22,895 nt of DNA, taken from contig DATHRK010000028.1 in NCBI GenBank assembly GCA_035465395.1, positions 1 through 22,895 of the forward strand, read 5' to 3'. A model generated the notes under the pieces. The model was not told where the DNA came from. It saw only the letters and a program-made list of their open reading frames with translations, and ran no database searches. The DNA is from DATHRK01 sp035465395. Lineage in GTDB: Bacteria > Gemmatimonadota > Gemmatimonadetes > Longimicrobiales > RSA9. Below, piece by piece: positions 7,264 through 14,695 of this stretch; within the stretch, counting starts at the first letter, position 1; each line of letters begins with the position of its first letter. Both the position numbers and the translations under genes were made by a program.

Positions 7264-7845
7264 TCAGGACTCCCCCGCCCCCGGCGTCCATTCCCGCTCC
7301 GGACTTCCCGCTCGGTGGTTCTCCAGGCGCGCCAGGGAGAAGAGGAGGTCCGATAGCCTGTTTAGATAGATCACCACCCCATCCGGCACGCCCTGCGCCG
7401 CTCCGTCCCGGGTGAGCGCCACGACGCGGCGCTCGGCACGGCGGCACACGGTCCGGGCAAGGTGGAGCGCGGCGCCCCCGCGACATCCGCCGGGCATGAC
7501 GAACGCCTTGAGCTCCGACAGCTCGGACTCCGCTTCGTCGATCGAACGTTCCAACTCACCGACGCGCGCGTCGTCGAGGCTCGGTATCGTAGGCGCGCGT
7601 CGGCCGGGTGCGGCCGGCGGCGTGGCCAGGATCGCGCCGATCACGAAGAGGTCTGGCTGCGCCTCCGCGACGCGCGCCCGGATCCAGGCGTCCGACACCG
7701 CTTCGGCGGCCACGCCGAGCGCGGCGTTGAGCTCATCGACCGTGCCGTAGGCCTCCACACGCGGGTGGTCCTTGGGCACGCGGCCGCCCCCGAACAGGCC
7801 GGTGTCGCCGGCGTCGCCGGTGCGGGTGTAGATGCGGGAGGTCAC
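7264..7845 (-). CDS. PduO-type ATP:cob(I)alamin adenosyltransferase
   Basis: This 193-residue enzyme transfers the 5'-deoxyadenosyl group of ATP to cob(I)alamin (or cob(I)yrinic acid diamide), giving adenosylcobalamin. The N-terminal ATP motif TRTGDAGDTGLFGGGR (7-22) is complete. YGTVDELNAALG (33-44) follows, then RTVCRRAERR (131-140), the conserved Arg/Glu helix at the subunit interface, and YLNRLSDLLF (160-169). Length is normal for the MMAB/PduO family. It is the third gene of a minus-strand run after the LD-carboxypeptidase, 43 bases downstream. The usual B12-dependent mutase or reductase partners are not in the window, and no cobalamin riboswitch was recognised upstream. Confidence 0.95.
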   Translation of the reverse strand: MTSRIYTRTGDAGDTGLFGGGRVPKDHPRVEAYGTVDELNAALGVAAEAVSDAWIRARVAEAQPDLFVIGAILATPPAAPGRRAPTIPSLDDARVGELERSIDEAESELSELKAFVMPGGCRGGAALHLARTVCRRAERRVVALTRDGAAQGVPDGVVIYLNRLSDLLFSLARLENHRAGSPEREWTPGAGES

Positions 7846-7888
7846 GGTATCATCAACCCTCCACGACGCGGCGTGTTTCGCCGAGCCA

Positions 7889-8824
7889 TCAGCGCACCGC
7901 GGGCTCTAGGATCTCCAGGGTGCCCGCGTCGGCGTCCAGCCTGGCGCGCGCTCCCAGCGGCAGGGTCCAGGAGTCGGCGAGGTGGCCGAACGGCAGGTTG
8001 GAGAGGGTCGGCACCCCCAGCCGGCCGGCGAACTCCGCCAGCACGTCGTCCAGCTTCCGCGGCCGCCGGTTGTCGGCGACCTTCGTGAAGCGCCCCAGCG
8101 CGAGTCCGCGGACACCCTCCATGACGCCCGACGCGAGCAGCTGCTCCAGCATCCGGTCGATCCTGTAGACGGCCTCGTCCACGTCCTCCAGGATCAGGAT
8201 CCGGCCGCGCGCCTCGGGCGCGAAAGGCGTGCCCGCGGCCGCAGCCAGGAGCGACAGGTTGCCGCCAGCCAACCGACCTTCGGCGCGTCCGCCGACGAGC
8301 GGCACGGGGCGCGCGTCCGCGCCGGGTAGCACGCCGGCGGGCGCGGCCTCGAACAGGACCGCCACGAGACACGCCGCGGCCCTCGACGGGAGCCGCTCGG
8401 CTCCCGCGTGCGGCCCGTGGAAGGACACGACCCCTTGCCGCTGGAACGCCAGGTGGAGCGACGTGTTGTCGCTGTACCCGAGGAACACCCGCGGGCGCGT
8501 CCGCAGGATCTCCAGCGGCAGCTGGCGCCAGAGGCGCATCGAGCCGTAGCCGCCCCGCAGGGCCCAGACGGCGTCGATGCCCGGGTCCCGGAAGGCCCAG
8601 GCGATGTCCGCCGCGCGGGTCCGGTCGGAGCCGGCGAGGTAGGCCGCGCGCTCCCTCACGCCGCGGCCTTCCACCGGCTCGAGGCCGAGCCGCTGGAGGC
8701 GCGCAACGGCCCGCGCGATGCGCGCGTCGTCCACCGGGCCGGCGGGCGCTACGAGGGCGACCCGCGCGCCCGGCGCCAGCCGCGGGGGCCGCAGCCAGCG
8801 CGCGGGCCGGTCGGAACCGGTCAC
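7889..8824 (-). CDS. LD-carboxypeptidase (peptidase S66, LdcA/MccF family)
   Basis: This 311-residue serine peptidase is of the family that cleaves the L,D bond between meso-DAP and D-Ala in recycled murein tetrapeptides. The GTG at 8824 shares four bases with the TGA of the upstream lipoprotein gene (GTGA), which fixes the start and implies translational coupling. Longer forms have an Arg-rich, non-protein-like N-terminus. RVALVAPAGPV (21-31) is the family's first strand. Ser118 lies in GYSDNTS, the nucleophile elbow. Glu213 is in ILEDVDEAVYRIDRML and His281 in LPFGHLADSWTLPLG. All three triad members are present. There is no signal peptide, so it is cytoplasmic and fits murein recycling. 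An MccF-like detoxifying role in the same family cannot be excluded. Confidence 0.93.
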   Translation of the reverse strand: MTGSDRPARWLRPPRLAPGARVALVAPAGPVDDARIARAVARLQRLGLEPVEGRGVRERAAYLAGSDRTRAADIAWAFRDPGIDAVWALRGGYGSMRLWRQLPLEILRTRPRVFLGYSDNTSLHLAFQRQGVVSFHGPHAGAERLPSRAAACLVAVLFEAAPAGVLPGADARPVPLVGGRAEGRLAGGNLSLLAAAAGTPFAPEARGRILILEDVDEAVYRIDRMLEQLLASGVMEGVRGLALGRFTKVADNRRPRKLDDVLAEFAGRLGVPTLSNLPFGHLADSWTLPLGARARLDADAGTLEILEPAVR

Positions 8825-9264
8825 GCGCCGCCGTCGCCGGCCACGAAGGGCAGCCAGTAGCCCTCGAACACGGGCACGAAGACGGTGTCCGGCTCGGGGT
8901 CCCCCGAACGCGCCCAGTAGAGGACGCCGCCGAACCTGGCCAGCGAGTCGAGCTCGAGGGTGGACCGCACCAGCACGGTGTCTCGCGCCTCGTACGCCCG
9001 TCCGCCGTGGACGATCGGCTGCGCCTGCCGATACCACTCGAAGTCGTCCAGGCTGTAGTAGATCTCCTCGGGGAGCGGGTCCTCCCGTGCGCGGTCGGCG
9101 GGGAGGCTCGCCGCCGCCGGCTCTTCCGGGGCCGTCGGTACGAGCTCGGCCGGCGCGTCGTCGGCAGCGGTGTCGGCTTCGACGGGTGGCGCCTCGCCGC
9201 CGGGGGCGCAGGCCCCCGACGTGAGCAGCACCAGCAGGATGGCGGCGGTCAGGGTCGGTCGCAT
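8821..9264 (-). CDS. Small lipoprotein of unknown function
   Basis: This is a 147-residue protein. A short signal (MRPTLTAAILLVLLTSGAC) ends in a plausible lipobox with Cys19, although the -3 position is Ser rather than Leu. Residues 20-63 are Ala/Pro/Glu-rich linker. The rest forms a small compact domain with many aromatic residues (EEIYYSLDDFEWYRQ, then GGRAYEARDTVLVRST and PVFEGYWLPFV). I do not recognise the fold. It is the first gene of a run with the LD-carboxypeptidase, overlapping it by 4 bases, so a link to cell-wall turnover is possible. ATG 9264 has no strong ribosome binding site in front. Confidence 0.78.
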   Translation of the reverse strand: MRPTLTAAILLVLLTSGACAPGGEAPPVEADTAADDAPAELVPTAPEEPAAASLPADRAREDPLPEEIYYSLDDFEWYRQAQPIVHGGRAYEARDTVLVRSTLELDSLARFGGVLYWARSGDPEPDTVFVPVFEGYWLPFVAGDGGA

Positions 9265-9397
9265 CGGAACGGTTCGGGTGCGGGACGGCGTCGACCCGCC
9301 AGTCTACCGTCCCCCGAAGGCGCGCGGCCAGGGTGACTGGCGCCTCCGGCCGGGCGAGGGGCGCCCCGCGGCACTCGGGCAGCGGCCCGGGCTCGGC

Positions 9398-11713
9398 TCA
9401 GAGGAGCGCGTCCAGGTACAGGTGCACGCGCCAGTCCGTCGGGCTGCGCAGCGCGCGCGCGACGTCGAAGCGGACCAGCCCGTCCAGCGCGCTCAGGCCC
9501 GCACCCACCGACCACAGCGGCACGCCGTCCCGCCACTCGCTCCTGTCTCCCGCCCAACCGAAGTCCGTGAACAGGGACAGGCGCATCGGCGAGCCCTCCG
9601 CCCGTCCGTCGTCCGCCCTCGCGCGCAGGATCCCCAGGCGGCTCATCGCGAGCTCGGCTCGCCCGCGCCAGAAGCCGTCGCCCGCGCGTGAGGCTCCGTC
9701 GTACCCGCGCAGCGTGGCCGGCCCGCCCAGGAGCCAGAGCGACTGCACGGGCACCTCGCCCAGCGATCCGCCCGCGGCGCCCTCCAGCCCGAGCGAGAAG
9801 CCGCCGGGCAGCGGCACGGTGGCGCGCAGAGTGGCCGCCGGGCGGACGAAGTCGAAGGTGCCCGTGGAGCCTTCCAGGAAGCCCTCGAGGCCCCAGCGGA
9901 AACGGAGCGGGTCCAGGCCGCGCGCGTGCCGCAGCCGCAGCGAGGCGCCGACCTGGTTCGCCCGGTCCGCCCGCAGGTTGGGGCGGAAATCGTTGTCTCC
10001 GAGCGTCGCCAGGCTGAAGTCGGTTTCCCGGCGCGCGCGCCGCTGCCCCTCTGCGAAGAGCCGCAGCTCCCAGGGATTGCCGACGTCCTCGGGCGGACGG
10101 ATACGCAGCTCGGCGCCGTTGGCGTAGAAGTAGTCGCCGTCGTCGCGGCCGAGCAGGAGCGCGTTGACCGAGTTGCCGAAGCCGAGCGAGCGGTCGTTGA
10201 GGGCGATCGGCGTGAGGCGCCGGTAGCCCGTCAGCGCGACGTGCGACCGGTACCGCTCGCGCACCAGACCCAGCTCGGCGGTCGGCTCGAACGCAGCCAG
10301 CCCCAGGCGGCCCACCGCGAACCCCTGGAGGCGCCCGAAATCAACGTCGGCCCGCGCGCCGATCGAGAGGCCTTCGACGCGGTTGTAGCGCAGCAGATCG
10401 GGCCCGCCCCAGAGGGCGCCGAGCCGCGGGCTCTGCACCTGCCACGGAGGCGGCGCGATGTCGGCGATCCGTCGACCCAGATCCTCCAGCTCGGATTCGC
10501 TGATCAGCGGCTCCTCGTCGCCGAGGAAGTGCTCCGGGAGCGCATCCGAAGCGAGCAGCGTGGCGGTGTCCGCCGTCTCGACACGCACCAGGAAGCAGTC
10601 GTCCACCGGGCACCAGCAGGTGACGTCCGCGGACGCGTTGCAGCGGCTGCCCAACGCCACGTCCATGTCCGGATGGTCCTCGGCGTGCTCGATGATGTCG
10701 GCCACCGAGTCCCGGAAGGCGCGATCGGCCTCCAGAAGGGAATCGAGCTGGACGGGGTCGAGCGGCGTCGTGTCGCCGACCACGTCGTACACGCCGTACC
10801 GCTGGCTCACGCTCAGCGGGAAGCGCGCGAACCTGCCGACCCGTCCCACGCCCTCCATCGCCACCAGGCGCGGCAGCCACCAGCGCTGCGCCCACAGCCC
10901 GTACTCGACCGCGATGTAGCGGATCTCGGCCTGGATCGGCTTCATGAAGCCGGGAATCTTGTCCCGGTCGTCCTCGTCGATCGCGTCCTCGAAGTCGCGC
11001 TCCAGGTCGGCCGGCCGAACAGGACGCACGAAGACCTGGACCACGGCGTGGGAATCGTCGTCGATCCAGAGCGAGCCGGCGAGCAGGTCGGCGTCGTTGC
11101 GGCGGGCCTCGACGCGCAGCTCCACGAGCGTGACGGTCTCCCCGTCGGGGAGCCGGATGCGCGTCGTGTCCCCGAGCGCGAAGCGGTAGTGGCGCTCGGC
11201 GTCCCGTGCGAGGGGGTGGTGGAAGCTGAAATCGGAGCCGTCGCCGCCCACCATGTCGCCGAACACCGCGAAGCGGTCGGCACCCGGCTCGAAGAGGCCG
11301 GCCTGTGCGCAGTCGTCGAGGTCGTCGGGAACGGTGGCGGGAATGCCGGCGATCGGCACCGCGTAGCGAGCGCCGAGCACCCGTACGTCGGACATGCCGT
11401 AGCGGCGCCACGTGACCTCCACCGCCGTCTGGCACTTGAAGATCGTGCGGTCCCTGAGCAGCGCCCGCACCCCCATCGACACCTCGCTGGAGGCCTGCAC
11501 CGAGTACTCCCGCAGCGCGAGGTAGGCCTCACCGCGATAGGCGCGCGCTTTGAACACGAGGGCTCGCGTGGCATCATCGGCGTAGGCATCGGGCGGAGCG
11601 GGCGAAACCGGAGATCCGTCGAACGCGTCCTGAGCTGCGGAGGCCAGCGAGTCGGCCTCCGGGGCCTGCGCGGGACTCTGGACGAGGAGCAGGGCGAGCA
11701 GCAGCGGAGTCAT
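9398..11713 (-). CDS. Outer-membrane Omp85-fold protein (BamA/TamA-like barrel, DUF5686-like N-terminal part)
   Basis: This is a 771-residue exported protein. Residues 1-17 are a signal peptide (MTPLLLALLLVQSPAQA). Residues ~50-310 resemble the periplasmic part of DUF5686-type proteins: a helix with YLALREYSVQ, then LVELRVEARRNDADLL and GSLWIDDDSHAVVQVFVRP. No clear POTRA repeat was found. A Cys cluster sits in the middle (Cys358, 366, 368, 373). The last ~330 residues have repeating amphipathic strands and the Omp85 signature LRGY (668-671) in a loop followed by Gly/Trp residues. It ends in a strand HLYLDALL. It is thus likely a 16-stranded outer-membrane barrel for insertion or secretion, but not BamA itself. 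It stands alone on the minus strand, 133 bases from the next gene. Partner is unknown. Confidence 0.82.
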   Translation of the reverse strand: MTPLLLALLLVQSPAQAPEADSLASAAQDAFDGSPVSPAPPDAYADDATRALVFKARAYRGEAYLALREYSVQASSEVSMGVRALLRDRTIFKCQTAVEVTWRRYGMSDVRVLGARYAVPIAGIPATVPDDLDDCAQAGLFEPGADRFAVFGDMVGGDGSDFSFHHPLARDAERHYRFALGDTTRIRLPDGETVTLVELRVEARRNDADLLAGSLWIDDDSHAVVQVFVRPVRPADLERDFEDAIDEDDRDKIPGFMKPIQAEIRYIAVEYGLWAQRWWLPRLVAMEGVGRVGRFARFPLSVSQRYGVYDVVGDTTPLDPVQLDSLLEADRAFRDSVADIIEHAEDHPDMDVALGSRCNASADVTCWCPVDDCFLVRVETADTATLLASDALPEHFLGDEEPLISESELEDLGRRIADIAPPPWQVQSPRLGALWGGPDLLRYNRVEGLSIGARADVDFGRLQGFAVGRLGLAAFEPTAELGLVRERYRSHVALTGYRRLTPIALNDRSLGFGNSVNALLLGRDDGDYFYANGAELRIRPPEDVGNPWELRLFAEGQRRARRETDFSLATLGDNDFRPNLRADRANQVGASLRLRHARGLDPLRFRWGLEGFLEGSTGTFDFVRPAATLRATVPLPGGFSLGLEGAAGGSLGEVPVQSLWLLGGPATLRGYDGASRAGDGFWRGRAELAMSRLGILRARADDGRAEGSPMRLSLFTDFGWAGDRSEWRDGVPLWSVGAGLSALDGLVRFDVARALRSPTDWRVHLYLDALL

Positions 11714-11760
11714 GCTCAGGCGTACGCCCGTGCGCGCGAAGGAGTTTCAAGGAGGGGGAC
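11714..11760. promoter_or_regulatory. Short divergent intergenic region with strong Shine-Dalgarno
   Basis: Only 47 bases separate the Omp85-fold gene (-) from the HTH/zinc-ribbon gene (+). AAGGAGG at 11749-11755 stands 5 bases before ATG 11761 and is the strongest ribosome binding site in the window. Promoter elements must lie partly inside the neighbouring coding regions. No -10/-35 pair was convincing. Confidence 0.55.
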
Positions 11761-12246
11761 ATGGACGAGGGCGCGATGGAGGCGGGAAGCAAGGAGCTGG
11801 CGGAGGAGCTCCGCAGGCTCTACTGGGAGAGCACGCTGTCGGTCCGCAAGATCCGGGATCGACTGGATCTGACGTCGAACGCGCTCTACGAGCTGCTGGA
11901 GCCGTTCCCGGCTGACACGGCCTGCCCGGTCTGCGGGGGCGCGGTCGGATATCGGAACCGGACCACCCGCACCAACCACCTAGGCACGTGCCTGACCTGC
12001 GGCGAGACCGTGCGCGTGGCGGAGGCCGACGCCGCGGAGCCGACCGACGCGGCCGGCAAGGAGGGTGACACGGCTGACAAGGGGTCCCGCGAGCGTGTCG
12101 ACCACGACTGGGTCGCCGACGCGGTCGACGACGCGCTCGCGTCCACCGAGCGTGTCGTTCGCGACGTCGCCGTCGCGGCGGTCGGTCTGGTGGCGGTCCT
12201 CGCGGTGGGGGTCGTCGGCTTCTTCGGCTGGCGGCGCCGCGGCTGA
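11761..12246 (+). CDS. HTH / zinc-ribbon protein with C-terminal membrane anchor
   Basis: This is a 161-residue protein of unknown function with an unusual layout. Residues ~12-46 (LRRLYWESTLSVRKIRDRL and following) look like a homeodomain-type helix-turn-helix as in Hin or IS-type DNA-binding domains. Residues 55-80 hold two cysteine pairs, CPVCG (55/58) and CLTC (77/80), typical of a zinc ribbon. A low-complexity acidic linker (~86-115) is followed by one hydrophobic segment (138-156) ending WRRRG, a tail anchor with cytoplasmic N-domain and positive C-terminus. Start and ribosome site are strong. The aminotransferase gene follows after 11 bases, so they are likely co-transcribed. It may be a membrane-tethered regulator or a chaperone-like adaptor. 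The HTH call is by eye and needs a structural test. Confidence 0.8.
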   Translation: MDEGAMEAGSKELAEELRRLYWESTLSVRKIRDRLDLTSNALYELLEPFPADTACPVCGGAVGYRNRTTRTNHLGTCLTCGETVRVAEADAAEPTDAAGKEGDTADKGSRERVDHDWVADAVDDALASTERVVRDVAVAAVGLVAVLAVGVVGFFGWRRRG

Positions 12247-12257
12247 GCCGGCGGCCC

Positions 12258-13556
12258 GTGCCTCTCGAGCTCCCCGGGCCCCGCTCGCGAGCGCTCGCGG
12301 ACCGGCTGCGCGCGGTCGAGTGCCGGACGGTCACGCGCCTCGACCCCGAGGGCCCGATCTTCTGGGCGGGGGCGTCCGGCGGCCGCGTGCGGGACGCCGA
12401 CGGCAACGAGTACATCGACCTCACCGGGGGCTTCGGGGTCGCCGCCGCGGGCCACACCCACCCCGCCGTCGCCGAGGCGATCGCCGCCCAGGCGCGCGTG
12501 CTCGCCCACGGCCTCGGCGATGTCCACCCCGCCGAGTCCAAGGTGGCCCTGCTCGAGCGTCTCGCAGAGCTGACACCGGGCGACCTGGGCGTGACCGTCC
12601 TGGGCAGCGCTGGCGCGGAGGCCGTCGAGGTCGCGCTCAAGACGGCGCTCCTCGCGACCGGACGACCCGGCGTGGTCGCGTTCGAGGGGGGCTACCACGG
12701 CCTGACCTACGGCGCGCTCGCGGTGACCGGCCGCTCGGCCTTCCGCGACCCTTTCGCGCGGCACCTGTACGGAGGCGTGCGCTTCGTGCCGTTCCCCCGC
12801 GCGCACGAGGATCCGTCGATCGCCCTCGCGGCGGTGGCCGCCGCGGTCGACGGAGCAGAGAGCGGCCCCGAGCCCGTCGGCGCGGTCATCGTGGAGCCGG
12901 TCCAGGGTCGTGGCGGGCTGGTCGACCCTCCGCCCGCATTCCTTCCCGGGCTGCGCGAGCTGTGCGACGCGCGGCGGCTCCTGCTGGTCGCCGACGAAAT
13001 CTATACCGGGTTCGGGCGGACGGGGCGGTGGTTCGGCGTCGAGCACACGGGGGTCGTGCCCGACGTGATCACGCTCGGGAAGGCGCTGTCGGGGACGCTG
13101 CCGCTCAGCGCCGCCGTCGGGCGCCCGGAGGTGATGGCGGCGTGGCCGGAGTCGCGCGGTGAGTCGCTGCACACCTCGACCTTTCTGGGCAACCCGATCT
13201 CCTGCGCGGCGGCGCTCGCCCACCTGGATGCGATCGAGCGCGAGGGCCTGGTCGAGCGGGCCGACACGCTGGGCGAAGTCGTCGCCGAGCGCGCACGGCA
13301 GTGGTCCGCCGCCTGGGAGCGGGTCGAAGCGCCCAGCGGACTCGGGCTGATGCGCGGGGTTCGCCTGCGCGGCGACCGGGCGGCCGAGGTCGCTGCGGCG
13401 GTGGCCGACGCCGCGCTGCGGGAAGGCGTGATCATGCTGACCGAAGGCCCGGCCGCGGACACGCTGGCGTTCACGCCGGCGCTGGCCATCGAGGAGGCCG
13501 ACCTGCGCCGCGCCCTCGAGGTAGTCGGCGACGCCCTGGGGCGTGGTGTCGCGTGA
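12258..13556 (+). CDS. Class-III PLP-dependent aminotransferase
   Basis: This 432-residue cytoplasmic enzyme transfers amino groups between an omega-amino compound and a keto acid. The GTG at 12258 starts 11 bases after the previous stop. Class-III marks are in order: GNEYIDLTGG.G (49-60), HPAV, GSAGAEAVE (117-125) at the PLP phosphate, VAFEGGYHGLTYGAL (140-154), VEPVQGRGG (212-220), ADEIYTGFGRTG (245-256) with Asp246 contacting the PLP ring, and ITLGKALSG with the Schiff-base Lys275. Length is normal for 4-aminobutyrate, ornithine or diaminobutyrate transaminases. The motif GSAGAEA, rather than the commoner GSEANEA, does not point to one substrate. No pathway partner is adjacent, so the substrate is not assigned. 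Confidence 0.93.
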   Translation: MPLELPGPRSRALADRLRAVECRTVTRLDPEGPIFWAGASGGRVRDADGNEYIDLTGGFGVAAAGHTHPAVAEAIAAQARVLAHGLGDVHPAESKVALLERLAELTPGDLGVTVLGSAGAEAVEVALKTALLATGRPGVVAFEGGYHGLTYGALAVTGRSAFRDPFARHLYGGVRFVPFPRAHEDPSIALAAVAAAVDGAESGPEPVGAVIVEPVQGRGGLVDPPPAFLPGLRELCDARRLLLVADEIYTGFGRTGRWFGVEHTGVVPDVITLGKALSGTLPLSAAVGRPEVMAAWPESRGESLHTSTFLGNPISCAAALAHLDAIEREGLVERADTLGEVVAERARQWSAAWERVEAPSGLGLMRGVRLRGDRAAEVAAAVADAALREGVIMLTEGPAADTLAFTPALAIEEADLRRALEVVGDALGRGVA

Positions 13557-13590
13557 AAGCGGGTCCGGGAGGCGAGTGGACGGCGGCCCT

Positions 13591-14373
13591 CTACCCGGTG
13601 ATCTCCTCTCCCCCGTCGACGTTGATCACGTTCCCCGTCACCCACCGGGTCTCGGGGACCGCGAGAGCGACGAGGGCGTCCGCGACATCCTCGGGAGTGG
13701 TGAGCCTGCCCGCGGGGTTGCGCGCCTGCGCCGCGTCGATCAGCCGGTCGTTGCCGGGGATCTTGCGCAGCGCCGGCGTGTCGGTCACGCCGCCCCGCAG
13801 CGCGTTCGCCGTGATGCCGAGGGGCGCCAGCTCGTACGCCAGCTGGCGGATGTGGGACTCCAGCGCGGCCTTGGCGGCGCTCACCGGGCCGTAGCTGGGG
13901 ATCACGCGCGTGGACCCGGAGGAGGTCATCGCGAAGATGCGCCCGCCCTCGCCCATCATGCCGCGCGCGACGAGGCCCTGCACCCAGTCCACGAGGGAAT
14001 GCGCCATGACCCGCACGGTCATGTCCATCTGCGCCTCCGAGACCGCCCCGTCCCCCGTGTAGGGCCGGAGCGTGCCGAAAGCGAGCGAGTGCAGCAGCAC
14101 GTCGACCGTGTCGTCGGGACCCATGCGCTCCTGCATGGCGTCCAGGGCCTCGGCGCGCTTGTCGGGGTCGGCGGCGTTCATGTTGAAGAACGCGACCTCG
14201 GCGCCGGCCGCCTCCAGGTCGGCGATCACCTGCTCGACGTGATCCATCGTCGAGCGACGGTCCATGTGGACCCCGAAGATGGATCGCCCCGAGGCCGCCA
14301 GCGCCCGGGCGGCGGCCTCTCCGAATCCGCTCGATGACCCGAGCACCAGCGCCCAGCGCCGCCCGTCGCTCAT
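13591..14373 (-). CDS. SDR family oxidoreductase, enoyl-ACP reductase type (FabI/FabL-like)
   Basis: This 260-residue NAD(P)H-dependent reductase has a classical glycine motif, GSSSGFG (12-18). The catalytic pair is Tyr161 and Lys168 (SYGPVSAAKAALES), i.e. Tyr-x6-Lys. That spacing marks enoyl-ACP reductases (FabI, FabL), whereas ordinary SDRs have Tyr-x3-Lys. LLHSLAFGTL (93-102) is also typical of FabI-like enzymes, and GNVINVDGGEEITG closes the protein as usual. Combined with the classical N-terminal motif, FabL is the nearest type I recall. It may make the last step of fatty-acid elongation, or reduce a related enoyl substrate. It overlaps the pterin dehydratase gene by ATGA, so the two are translationally coupled. 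Confidence 0.88.
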   Translation of the reverse strand: MSDGRRWALVLGSSSGFGEAAARALAASGRSIFGVHMDRRSTMDHVEQVIADLEAAGAEVAFFNMNAADPDKRAEALDAMQERMGPDDTVDVLLHSLAFGTLRPYTGDGAVSEAQMDMTVRVMAHSLVDWVQGLVARGMMGEGGRIFAMTSSGSTRVIPSYGPVSAAKAALESHIRQLAYELAPLGITANALRGGVTDTPALRKIPGNDRLIDAAQARNPAGRLTTPEDVADALVALAVPETRWVTGNVINVDGGEEITG

Positions 14374-14657
14374 GCGTCCTCCAGCATGTGGTCGATGCGC
14401 TGCGCGAGCGCGAAGTCCTTGCCGGTGAGGCCGCCCGCCGAGTGGGTCGACAGCTCCAGGCGCACCTTCTTGTACCGAATGTCGATGTCGGGGTGGTGGT
14501 CCGCCTCCTCGGCGGCCTCGGCGACCCGGTTCACGAACGCGATGGCGGCCGGAAACGTCGACAGCTCGGCCGTCCGCCTGATGGCGTCTCCTTCACGGGT
14601 CCAGTCCGGGACGGACTGCATCTCGCGGGCGATCTCTTCGTCGGAAAGCAGCGGCAT
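14370..14657 (-). CDS. phhB: Pterin-4a-carbinolamine dehydratase
   Basis: This 95-residue protein dehydrates 4a-hydroxytetrahydrobiopterin, usually in step with an aromatic amino-acid hydroxylase. The active-site block is present: EADHHPDIDIRYKKVRLELS (51-70), with the HHP motif at 54-56, an aromatic at 62, His72 (STHS) and Asp81 (TGKDF). Length is normal. The TGA overlaps the ATG of the SDR gene by four bases. Phenylalanine hydroxylase is not in the window, and such dehydratases are widespread without one, so the exact substrate is open. A GAGAGGA lies ~12 bases before the ATG. Confidence 0.95.
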   Translation of the reverse strand: MPLLSDEEIAREMQSVPDWTREGDAIRRTAELSTFPAAIAFVNRVAEAAEEADHHPDIDIRYKKVRLELSTHSAGGLTGKDFALAQRIDHMLEDA

Positions 14658-14695
14658 GGACGCGAAAATTCCTCTCGGTTCGAGGGCCGGGTAAG

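Noticed and set aside
7846..7888. Cobalamin riboswitch ahead of the adenosyltransferase
   Set aside because: The gap is only 43 bases, far too short for a B12 riboswitch, and no B12-box was seen upstream.
9926..11872. Long + strand open frame opposite the Omp85-fold gene
   Set aside because: Same explanation: no motif, unnatural composition, and the minus-strand frame has a signal peptide and barrel signature.
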